DNA of 64,000 bases from the NCBI GenBank assembly GCA_947359465.1, contig OX375883.1, positions 88,778,911 to 88,842,910 on the forward strand, in the 5' to 3' direction. This DNA is from Metellina segmentata. Its lineage: Eukaryota; Arthropoda; Arachnida; Araneae; Tetragnathidae. The position numbers and the translations under genes are program-made. Below the pieces are notes generated by a model. The model made no database searches, was not told where the DNA came from, and was given only the letters and a program-made list of their open reading frames with translations. Positions 20,557 through 29,807 of this stretch are shown here, piece by piece. Each line of letters begins with the position of its first letter. Position 1 is the stretch's first letter.

Positions 20557-20860
20557 ATGCCCAACAAATGTTGTGTTCCACTGTGCAAGGGAAATTATCT
20601 CAATGGGCCCATGGTTTCAGTTTATATTGTAGATTCCCAACAGGATTGTGGATGGATTGGATTTGGTTTTATGGCATTGAGTCCTCTTGGGACATATTAT
20701 GCCAAACTCAAGATAAAAAACAGATATATTAGATTCCCAACAGACAATGAACGTTTACAAACATTATGTCTGATACAAAGAAAAAATTCACGAGTAAGTG
20801 TTAATTCTGTTTATACAGTGCACTCCGCTTTATCGGAACACTTTGGTTCGACATGAAAGT
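20557..20860 (+). pseudogene. THAP zinc-finger domain fragment, interrupted by a micro-retroposon
   Basis: The plus frame reads MPNKCCVPLCKGNY and, after the insertion at 20644-20730, RFPTDNERL...IQRKN. This is the THAP pattern: C-x4-C near the N-terminus followed by an F-P-x-D/E segment. THAP domains bind DNA and are found in P-element transposases and host factors. The start lies just after a TTTCATTTCAG string that resembles a 3' splice site. A frame mismatch on either side of the insertion and later stops show that it is decayed. The downstream C-x2-H part is not visible. Confidence 0.6.
20644..20730 (-). mobile_element. 87-bp micro-retroposon: solo 3' end of LINE F1
   Basis: Tail repeats, the 31-nt 3' hairpin (20673-20703) and about 27 nt upstream, flanked by a perfect 13-bp target-site duplication (AGATTCCCAACAG at 20631-20643 and 20731-20743). 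It is nearly the same piece of the LINE as in the 12328-12405 insertion, truncated at almost the same position but in an unrelated target. Confidence 0.92.
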
Positions 20861-21801
20861 TGTCCCAGTAACGGAATGGTCCTATTATATTTTATGAAAG
20901 GCTATAACGCTCGCTGGCTATATAATTGCATATACATAAACAGTACATTAATTAATAGTCATTGTCAATGTCATCCTTACATTACGACTGCTTCGACATT
21001 CCATCGTCAATTGGTGCACACCTGAGAAACAACGAGGATTCTTACTTTTTCCTATGACTAAGAGGACGTCCATCACAGCCAGTCATGTTATCGCATCAAA
21101 TTTTAAAAAATTGTAAAAAGCGAAAACTTGAGACATTGAAAGAGTGGTGTATGATAACAAATGTAACTGAGTAAATAAATGTTTTGCATATTACCGACAT
21201 CTTTAAAAATTTCATGTCAAACATGTAATAAAGATTTGTAATTCATGTATGTGTTGTATTTGTCTTATTAGTTTTAACGTTTTAAAAGAGTGATTAAATG
21301 CCTGAAACTAAATATATTGTTAATACCTGTAAACTTAAATAAAATTTGATTTAATGTGTTTTGTTAATGTTTAAAGTTCTCAACATTGAGACTTTATCAC
21401 AGTTTTGTAGAGTATGTCAACGAATTAAAAACCGTCCAAAAGATGACAAGTACTAAAGTTTAAATACAAGCCACACGTGTTCTAGTAATCACACAGGGTC
21501 AGCTGCGAGCATGGCGCGGAAAATGCTGGTTGGCTCTTATTGGCTGGCGCGCGCGATTCTAAATGAAATTACTACGCTCCACGTAAAAGGCAAAATATTC
21601 AATATTTCACGCTAATTACGACAAAAAATCATTATATATGTGTGGTGTTAACAAATTAATCGCATTTATAAGTTGCAGTGCCTCATTGCACTCAAATATC
21701 GGAAAAGGCGCTGAGAACTATTTGTTTCGTTTGCTCTTAGCTTATTCCTATTGTGCCAAGTAAGCTTGTAACTTAGTATAGTAAGAAACTGTCATGTACA
21801 C
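20861..21801. other. No gene recognised; GC-rich patch at 21495-21560
   Basis: AT-rich except for about 65 bp around 21495-21560 that contains ATTGGCTGGCGCGCGCG. The inverted CCAAT box next to CpG-dense sequence resembles a host promoter, but I can attach no gene to it with confidence. Confidence 0.4.
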
Positions 21802-21990
21802 ATGTTAGGCCTAATGATGTTAAGAAACTTATGGATAGACTTTATGAAGTTGAAGACAAAAACAGCGACAAGATTCTTCGTTGCTTATTACAAAAAAAAT
21901 GTAACTCGACGTAGGCCGAATAACCCAAACCAAAACAAATCGCAATCATCAGGCTCACAGCATGCATTATGTGTTTATTTTATTACTAGG

Positions 21991-22767
21991 TGAGGGGATT
22001 TTGGGGTTTTATGGCGCAAGGTCCAAAAGCGGACAAACTGCGCCAAACGCAAGATAAAAATAAATAAAATCAATGTAAATATAAAATTATTTAATAAAAG
22101 GTAGATTTATGTCTTGCGCAACATGATACATGATTTATTTCGTCATAAAATGAATATAAAAAGTATTCGTGAGGGAAAATAATACATCATGATCTGAAAT
22201 AGTTTTTTTGATTAAAGCAGTCTGATGAACAATACAGTAAAAAATTTAAATAGCATATAAATAATAGATTATATAAGTATTGTGATGGATAAAAGCGCTA
22301 TATGAGATTTAAAAAACCAACTGAATGTAAAAATGCAAAAAGGTTTGAATGGGGATTTTCCCCAATCAAATCTCGCAAATTTAAAAAAGTACTTTTAAAA
22401 AATTTAAGACGTTGATAATTAAAAACAGGACAGACAATTAAAATATGATCTACAGTAAAAGGGGTGGAACACGAATTACAATTTGGAACGCTCTCTTCCA
22501 GAAACAGATGACGATGAGTGAAACGAGTATGTCCAATACGAAGGCGAGTCAATTTGACGTCACTCCTTCGCATGGGTGCTGATGGCCATGGATGAATAAA
22601 TGGTTTGATGGAATGGAGCTTATTGTGAATTTGAAGATCCCAAGATTCTTGCCATAACGAATTCAAAGTTTCCTTTGTGGACATCTTGGTGTCAGTAAAA
22701 GGAACGGCCTGCTGCAGTGTAACGGAGGCTGCTTTCGCAGCACTGTCAGCAAGCTCATTACCTTTGA
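21991..22767 (-). mobile_element. LINE F2, 5'-truncated copy
   Basis: 777 bp: only the 3' end of the element, on the minus strand, flanked by an exact 11-bp target-site duplication TTATTACTAGG (21980-21990 and 22768-22778). It contains the C-terminal part of ORF2 and a 3' UTR ending in a 32-nt hairpin (22013-22044: outer stem GGCGC/GCGCC, inner stem GTCC/GGAC) of the same architecture as that of F1. A typical truncated LINE insertion. Confidence 0.93.
22298..22767 (-). pseudogene. ORF2 C-terminus of LINE F2 (end of RNase H + zinc knuckle)
   Basis: About 156 codons open to the stop. It begins GNELADSAAKAA, the last RNase H motif, and continues through TRLRIGHTRFTHRHLFL to a C-x2-C...H-x4-C knuckle (CNSCSTPFTVDHILIVC), ending ...LFAFLHSVGFLNLI. 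It is clearly related to, but diverged from, the F1 protein at the same positions. The frame upstream of 22767 belongs to the flanking DNA. It lacks all catalytic domains except the end of RNase H. Confidence 0.88.
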
Positions 22768-23540
22768 TTATTACTAGGAGAATCGCTGTGTGTAAGAACA
22801 ATGTCATAGCTATAACAAATAAAAAGGTCGGACAAGGCTGGCCAATATTGCTACTAAAGTATATACTGGAGAACCTATTGGGGAAAAAAGAGGAGGGGAT
22901 AGAAAAAGTCACTTAAAGTGTTAATAAAAAAAAAAACAAGCAATCATCATTTTTGCAGTTTTAAGGTTAATTGAGCAGAAATGTCACTTATTTCATACTT
23001 CAACTTCATTGGACTTTTGGCATGCTGCTCGTGACACATGCCAATTAATTAATATCTTCCACAAAACCCGTTTAGGAATAGTGCATCTGTGCCCAAAATA
23101 ACTTTTTTTTTAAATTGCTTAATCCTACTTGGAAATACAATTATGCTTTATAACACTATTTTGTTGAAATTATGGTGTCTGATTGTCCCACACGTGACAG
23201 TGGAATGGGGCGTACCACTTGTACTTAATTGTAGCTTTTATTTGCAGAAGCCATTATGATGCACCAACACAGATCATTACTTTCTAAATTCATTTTTAAA
23301 CCAATAACCAAAATAAAATTATAATGCGTATTCATTACGGCAATTTTACATGAGCTGGGACAGAGACGAGGAATTTGTCCTAGTAGCAGGCGAGTCAGTG
23401 GATAGAAACATTGTCCCATCTTCTCTGCCGAATTAGTGCCCCCTAACCTCGACGTTTCACGTGGTCGGTGTGATCATTCAAGTCAATGTAGTGTGGGAGA
23501 GTTTCGTGTTGTCTTTGATTCAAATTTCTACAGTAAAGAT

Positions 23541-23772
23541 GGCTAAATGGAGAAGTAAAACAACGTTAAAATTCATTCAAGAATACAAAACACGCGGATG
23601 TAAACAGGCTTCAAATCTGTTATGTACAAAGATAGAAACACGCATATGCCACTTATCTTAAGTTTGCAGAAGCTATGAAATTACCAGATGGAAAAAACAA
23701 ACAATATCAATAAAGAAAAGAATAAGTCAAAGATTCTAAAAAATCTGGTTGCTGATTACCTTTAATTTTTTT
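23541..23772 (+). pseudogene. MADF/Adf-1-like DNA-binding domain remnant
   Basis: The frame from the ATG reads MAKWRSKTTLKFIQEYKTRG, then in shifted frames YLKFAEAMKLPDGKN and ILKNLVADY. The order LKFIQEY...C...YLKFAEAM is that of the MADF (Myb/SANT-like) domain, which occurs in host regulators and in Harbinger-type elements. At least two frameshifts break it within 230 bp, and no partner transposase is visible nearby. Confidence 0.6.
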
Positions 23773-24815
23773 AATCTAATGTAAAATAGCTCAAGGAACT
23801 GGAAAGCAATCAAACTGCACTAATCCCAATAGCATAAAAGATTATATCTAACATCTTCAGTATCAAGTTCCCTTACCAGGGTTGCAGTTCCTCCATCAAT
23901 ATCTCCTTAATAGCCACTGTCTTGTCCATAATCGTTTTCTATCATTGCTTAATTTCATCTTCGATTTCCTCTATTATGGCAAGTATGATCAAGCTGCAAA
24001 TGTTTATAAACTCACATTTTTGTCCATCACAGAACCATGTTTTCCATACCTGTTAAACTAATCTCATTGAATTGACTCGTACACTATAGATCAGCCCTGC
24101 TCTTCAGTAAATTTCTCAGACGAGTAACTCGGCAGGTGTAAACTAGCATTTAGCTTTATAAATAAACTCCTCAAAACAAAGAATTATGATTATAAAAGCT
24201 CATTAAATAGAGCATGTTCAAATCTAGACCCTAAACATGAAATTATACTCAGAAGAGGCTTGCAATTTATAAGTCAATTTCAGTTGGCTATTTGTCAGAA
24301 AACCATACATAATATAGGATTTCACCGAAAACCATTTTGGTACAAATCGTACATTATTCCATTTTATGTTCGGTCAAGTGCTTTCCTTTATGTCCAAATA
24401 TGGAAGCTAAATGTTTTTCAAATGCATACACATCCCACTTTGAAGATTCAAGCTGTAATGCATCACTTTTGTGCTGTGCACAAATCAATACCCATTTTGT
24501 ATATTCGAGTCACTTTTCTAATTCTAAAACTTAAATCTGGCATTAATCATTTGTTATATTAGCATGCAAATGCTGTTTTAAGGCAGCCCACTATTTAGAA
24601 TTGAAGACGTTCTCTGATTGGAATTAAAATATGCTCCAATTGGTTTATATTTGTATTTCTTGGTTAACGATAAGCAATAACACGTAATCTGCCATTTCTT
24701 TTTTTTTATTGTAACGTGCAATTGCATGATATCTTTGCTCCATCTTTTTTTGCGACTGCATTTCACGTCTTTGGAAGTAAGTTGCACTTTTTTTTGTCGT
24801 TCACTTACTCGATAT
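23773..24815. other. No gene recognised
   Basis: AT-rich. A 100-codon plus frame at 24260-24562 has no recognisable motif, and an equally open alternative frame overlaps it, so I do not call it a gene. Confidence 0.55.
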
Positions 24816-25134
24816 TAGCTATGGCAGCAGATGGTTTAACTGGTAGAATAAATGCTTTGTTTTTTGGTAAAATGTATATTGACAGTATGAATAATCCTGA
24901 GAGCTTGGTTGTTTTGTGATTGAATTTTGTCAGAAAGTTGGATTGATTGCTACGAGTGTGAAATGTCCAGCATGTGGGAATGAGATGATTTTAACATTAA
25001 GAAAGGATGTGGGCAATAGGTATGAGTGGAAGTGTAGAAAGGATAGACATAAACGACTCAATCAATGCAAAAGAGGACATAGTTTGAGAAGGAATAAGTT
25101 GCATATCTGCAAAATTTTTCTGTTTACATTTTGA
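24816..25134 (+). pseudogene. Merlin (IS1595/ISXO2-like) transposase, N-terminal fragment
   Basis: Two adjoining frames (MAADGLTGRINALFFGKMYI, then from 24916 IEFCQKVGLIATSVKCPACG). The second continues NEMILTLRKDVGNRYEWKCR. The FCQ-x3-L-I-x2-S-V-x-C-P-x-C-G pattern with a later W-x-C is the zinc-ribbon N-terminus typical of Merlin-type transposases. The expected second Cys pair is incomplete, and the catalytic DDE part is absent. Confidence 0.6.
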
Positions 25135-25669
25135 CGACAAGGTCTTGTGTCCTACCACTCCACCGCTTCATTTTTCTATATCGTTTCGATGACTTATCTA
25201 ACAAAAAATTACTATCAAATCCATATATGCAATGGTTAAGTGTGGATTTTGCTACAAGGACGCCGCTATCTTGTTTAGGCGACAAAAAAAAACGCCTTGC
25301 CGATAAGCGATAAGGTCTTGTATCCTACCACTTTATTAGAGCAATTGCCCTGTAATCAACTACGTCTACCATATTTCAGGATAGGTATAATTAGAGCAAT
25401 TCAAAAAGTCGTTGGAAAAACATGCTCAAAATTCTATTTAAAATAAAATTCAATAAACCATATTTTGCATAAGGTGTAATAACATGTCTCAATGAATTCT
25501 ATCAGGTCCTGGTAAAGTTTAAAATTTCTCCAAGCCTTGAATTTGAACAAATTTTTTTTAATATTGATTTACTCGGGAAAAAAACTTTTTTACAAGAATA
25601 TAAGAAATTGTTTTCGTCAGAAATGGCTTGTCCATTAATGTTAAATAAAGAAACGTGTGGGTAATGTAA
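25135..25669. other. No gene; short direct repeat
   Basis: The string AAGGTCTTGT(G/A)TCCTACCACT occurs at about 25138-25158 and 25311-25331, direct repeats 170 bp apart. Nothing else is recognised. Confidence 0.5.
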
Positions 25670-25835
25670 GTTGTCTGGTCAAGCCGTGTAAAACACAAGA
25701 CAGACAATACAAAGAGAGTGGAAGAATAAGAAAAATGCAGAAGGGTAAAAATGAGAGGGAAGATCTCTTGGGTACCTCAGAGTTTTGATACCCTTTCACA
25801 CCTAAAGGTGCACCTCTGAGGGACTGGGATTTTCC
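25670..25835 (-). repeat. Solo, diverged LINE F1-type 5' UTR end
   Basis: The segment GAGGGAAGATCTCTTGGGTA...CACACCTAAAG...CCTCTGAGGGA aligns with the outermost 5' end of F1 (4245-4322 and 14040-14118), including the position of the terminal GGG run, but is clearly diverged and not attached to any ORF. It is a remnant of a related LINE family from which everything downstream is gone. Confidence 0.6.
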
Positions 25836-26691
25836 AGACTTTGTTCCAAATCTGTATCGGAGATGAAATGCATGTCTGTGAGCTAGACTCAAAACAGTAA
25901 CTTAGTCATCAAAGCAGCTTGTTTCAACTCACACAAGTGTAATGCAGAATTGAAAGTTTCAAAAAAATTTCAGCAGAGGTATTCATCAGAATATTATATA
26001 ACTAAAACACAGTTATAAACAAAACCAATAATATTTCCCTTCAAAGGCAGCTGATACACTTCTAATTCAAATAGTCAATGTGCTCGTCCATGTATATAAG
26101 TTGTATAGAAAAGTTAATTTATTTGCATCACACATATCTCCTTGAAACTGCACAAAAATATTATTCCCTTCTAGTTTATACCTTCAAAAAGTCTGATCAG
26201 AGCAAAAATTTCTTTCCATGATAAAATACTGCAGAGTTTCAGATATCCAATTGATTTTGCGTTCCATAAACGTATAATCAAAATACATTAGTCATGATTT
26301 CAGCAGATACGAAACGAAATTATAAATCACAATCGCACATGGCCACATATACATCAGTCCAGTATTGAAGGTCCTGCCTCGTTCACAAATCTTCATTTCT
26401 ACAACGGCACATTGGTATGACATATTAGCAATTTTGCATTCCATTTCAAAACGTAAATTGTTCTCTAATGCGTATTATACCTTCATTCTAACGCAATTTC
26501 AAGTAATGATGAGTGAATGAAGAATTTGATTTCTCAAGATAAACAACGCGCAGAAGATATTTTTAAGAAACAGCTATCCGAAAAACACAAAAAGGCTCCA
26601 AAAAAGAAAAACGTTTATTATTTATTTCATTTCTCCTCAACGGTTGCCGAACCAGTTCATGAAACTTTCGTATGCTCACCATTAAATTGAA
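25836..26691. other. No gene recognised
   Basis: AT-rich sequence without a supported feature. Confidence 0.6.
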
Positions 26692-26880
26692 GAGGCGCCG
26701 GTGGCTCAACGTTAGCAGCCCACGCGTTGTGGGTAGGGTTAGAGCTCAGGTGCTGCCTCGTCATCTGACCGTGGTTCAAAATTACGTAGTGTTGTCCTCG
26801 GTTCTTTCCCTTGGAGGATTGATCCCGAACCGTCGCCAATAGCCCGTGTTGCTCTAATATAAAGCTAATTAAAATTACAA
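26692..26880 (+). mobile_element. tRNA-derived SINE (variant head, short body)
   Basis: The 5' end GGCGCCGGTGGCTCAACGTT resembles a tRNA with a box A; a box B-like GGGTTAGAGCTC follows about 35 nt later. From 26752 on it matches the body of the SINE seen at 29129-29414, 33845-34030 and 53705-54018 (CGTCATCTGACCGTGGTTCA, GATCCCGAACCGTCG, TTAAAATTAC). Its head differs from the tRNA-like head of those copies, so two promoter heads share one body. Confidence 0.8.
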
Positions 26881-27214
26881 ATTTCTACCAGAATGGAATA
26901 AAATTAGTTCTGGTTTGGTCGCCTATCTGGAACAAGCATTGAAATTTATACATAAAGCGGTACAGCTTTGCTATAAAAACTTTTGTAGGCAACGCTTTTG
27001 GCACATTTTTGTAACGAGTTGTGGCAGATATAGGCAAACTACTCTACTTTGTAAGAATTGTGGCAACCTCGCAATTATTTGAATAGTGAAAGTTTGTTAA
27101 TCTTTAATCTTTTGAATTTATCAGGCCTGAATAACTTAATTTACCAGAACTAATGTGATTTTTATAACACTCATATTACATATCCTTATTCCACTAGACT
27201 TAAAATTAAAAAAC

Positions 27215-27301
27215 TATTTAACTTGGACAATTTTCCATGACATTATTTAACTTGGACAATTTTCCATGACATTATTTAACTTGGACAAACTTCTATAACA
27301 T
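27215..27301 (+). repeat. Tandem repeat, 29 bp x 3
   Basis: Three head-to-tail units of TATTTAACTTGGACAATTTT + 9 bp. The first two are identical and the third has a few changes. It lies 36 bp outside the left end of the P element. Confidence 0.9.
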
Positions 27302-27337
27302 TATTTCAGAAAAAGTAAATACTTACTTAGTATGGAT

Positions 27338-27367
27338 TAGAGTGCCTATATAGTAAGAGTGGCGACA
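27338..27367 (+). repeat. Left 30-bp terminal inverted repeat of the P element
   Basis: TAGAGTGCCTATATAGTAAG followed by AGTGGCGACA. The reverse complement is at 33730-33759 with a single G/A difference. Confidence 0.95.
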
Positions 27368-29128
27368 AGGGGCTCAATTTGGCCCTATGAGCATGCGCGG
27401 CAGCCATTTTTCTACCAGAATCGTTTCCCAGAAGGTTGCTGGACGAATATGTTTCTTCCATCGGTTTCCCATATTTCCTCCTCACTCTTTCTTTTGGCGA
27501 GTGTTTTAAGTCCCGAAATTCTTAGTTTCGTAATTGACGCTACACTTACGTTTTATACATTTCCCATGAGTGGCGTTCAAAATAAAATTTAGAAATTTTT
27601 GTGCTCACAACTCAAAATTGTTTTCGCGCTTTTTTTTCAAGAAAATGCAAAAAGTTAAGCGATAACTTCAGTGTTAAATAAAATAGGATTGTTGTGTTTT
27701 CTCTCTTAGGCACTTCAATTTTTTCCATGCTGCGTGATAGAAGCATGGTGTCGATTTAAATCAAATGATTTTTTTTAATCACATAACCAATATTACATTG
27801 TTATAACTAAGTAAATACACCCTAGAAAAACCACAGAATTCGTCAAATGCAACTTTCTGCACTCATGGTGATTTCATCACTAAAGGTTACACCCAATACT
27901 TATCAGCTATTGAAAAAATGTTTGGTACTGGACACTTGCAAATAATTTATAATCTGAGGTGTGTATGGACTAAGTAATATGTTGAGTGAGGGATTCTGCC
28001 AAACAGTAAAGTAAAAAACAAGTTGACATCTATTTGACAGTGTTCATGCATAATTTTATGTTACGAACAATAAAGCATTCGTTCATTTCAAGGGGAGCAT
28101 GGAAAAATATTGTGCATTAATGTTATGCTTAAAAAGTCTTTAGCTATTTATATTGTCCATGGCCACATTAGAAGACATAACTACTTGTTACCCCTTTAAA
28201 TGACTGTGGCCAGTGGCTTAGCTCTCTTTCTATATGTAGTGTTTTTTTCCAACTACTTTTTTTTTAATTGAGACATAAATACTCAATAAATGTGATTAAT
28301 AATTTATTAAATAACAAAAACAACTGAGCTTTCCATTTGAAAAAAGGTAATTTTAAACACTATGAACATCTAACATTTTGCAAAATGTACCCTGAAACAG
28401 TCGCCTTTTAACTGATAAATTTGTTAACATGATGACATAATTTACCCAAGAAAAACTAAGTAAGATCTCAACCTGTGTTTTAAAGTCATACAACTGTTTT
28501 ACCTTTTGATATCATTTAGCATATTTACTTTTTAAATGTATTACCATCTAACAAACTGATTTTTAGCAAAATAAATATTGTTTTACCATGTCACAAATTC
28601 CCTCTATTTACTTAAAATAAATATTGGTTTAAATGACATGTCAAGAATTCAATTTTTTATTAAACAAATTTATATATAATTATAATAAAAATAGTGTATA
28701 GGGCCTACAGAAATTTAAACAAAAAAATCTTATTACATTTTTTTACACCCTGGATAGAAGTTTACTCATCAATTTTATAACATAAATAAAAAATAGATTT
28801 ATCATGCCCTACTATTAATGCATTGCTCCTTAAAATAAAACTTTCTTTTAACCAACTGTTTAGCACATGTAGTTTTTCTTTAGCGTGATTACTCCTTTTT
28901 TTACATGAACCAAAACACAAAAGATACCGTACAATTGAACAATTTTTTTTTTACTCTTTTAGGTGTGGTGAGTTGGAAACATTACCTTTTTATTGCATGA
29001 CACAAAATCTAACTCACTTAAGTTTAATTTTTGTTTCAAGTTTCATCCATTTATACAAGTCAAAAAACATGTAATTTCTTGAAACTATTGTGGCAAATTT
29101 GCTGTTCCTTTTATTTAATATTAGAGTG

Positions 29129-29414
29129 GTAATTTTTGAGTTAACGTCGTACTAGAGTAACACAACGGGCTATTGACGACGGTCCGGGATCAGTCCCTTA
29201 AAGGAAAGATTCGAGGACAACACCTCGTAATTTTGAACCACGGTCAGATGACGAAGCAACACCTGAGCTGGCACCCCACTCTCCAAACTTCCACGCCAAC
29301 CCAACGTGAGGACTTTCGGCCACGACAGATTTAAGGTGCACCAGCCGCCTCTACACCATACGTTTACAAACATCCATGCCTGGGCATCTTAACCACTATA
29401 CTGGTTGGTCTGCT
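29129..29414 (-). mobile_element. tRNA-derived SINE nested in the P element
   Basis: 286 bp with an 11-bp target duplication carrying one mismatch (ATATTRGAGTG at 29118-29128 and 29415-29425). The tRNA-like head at the right end contains AGTGGTTAAGATGCC (box A type). The body matches the other copies, with GGCTGGTGCACCTTAAATCT and the 3' part TTCAAAATTACGAGG. Its presence shows that the P element is older than this insertion. Confidence 0.88.
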
Positions 29415-29807
29415 ATATTGGAGTGAATAAATTGAAAAATAACAAAAAAGCATCTCATGTTTTATGTTTATCTTCAAGCAGTATAAACCAGAGAATTGTA
29501 TGTATACCAACATAAAAAATTATTAAAAGTAATTAACTCCAGAGTTAAAAATTTAAATGGCATTATCCACTCAATTCCAAAACTTCATACAAATGTTTTT
29601 AACAAAAGGGAAAGTAATCAAGTTTTTTTTTAAATTTTTATTTCATTAAAAACAGAATTTTTTAAACTACAACATTAAATATTTTAGTTAATCTTGACTA
29701 AAAGTATTGACACATTAATAGAAAGAGTTGTACCAATAAAATCAATTTTACTAATTACATACATTTATTCAAAAATGATCAACACGTTTACGTATAACAA
29801 ATTCCAA

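Larger units (their letters stand above)
21802..22916 (+). pseudogene. Unrecognised frame split by a LINE F2 insertion
   Basis: Two open plus-frame segments, 21802-21990 and 22779-22916, lie on either side of the LINE copy. Removing the element and one target duplication leaves them in the same reading frame, about 108 codons in total. The left part has a basic, Asn/Gln/Ser-rich stretch (NNPNQNKSQSSGSQ); the right part ends GKKEEGIEKVT. An alternative frame at 21808-21905 (MDRLYEVEDKNSDKILRCLL) looks equally coding-like. No family recognised, and the open frame could be chance. Confidence 0.35.

Noticed and set aside
24260..24562. 100-codon plus frame
   Set aside because: No motif, an overlapping alternative frame is equally open, and neither has gene-like context.
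26657..26839. 60-codon minus frame, and similar frames at 29170 and 53742
   Set aside because: Shadows of the SINE; they recur only because the SINE recurs.
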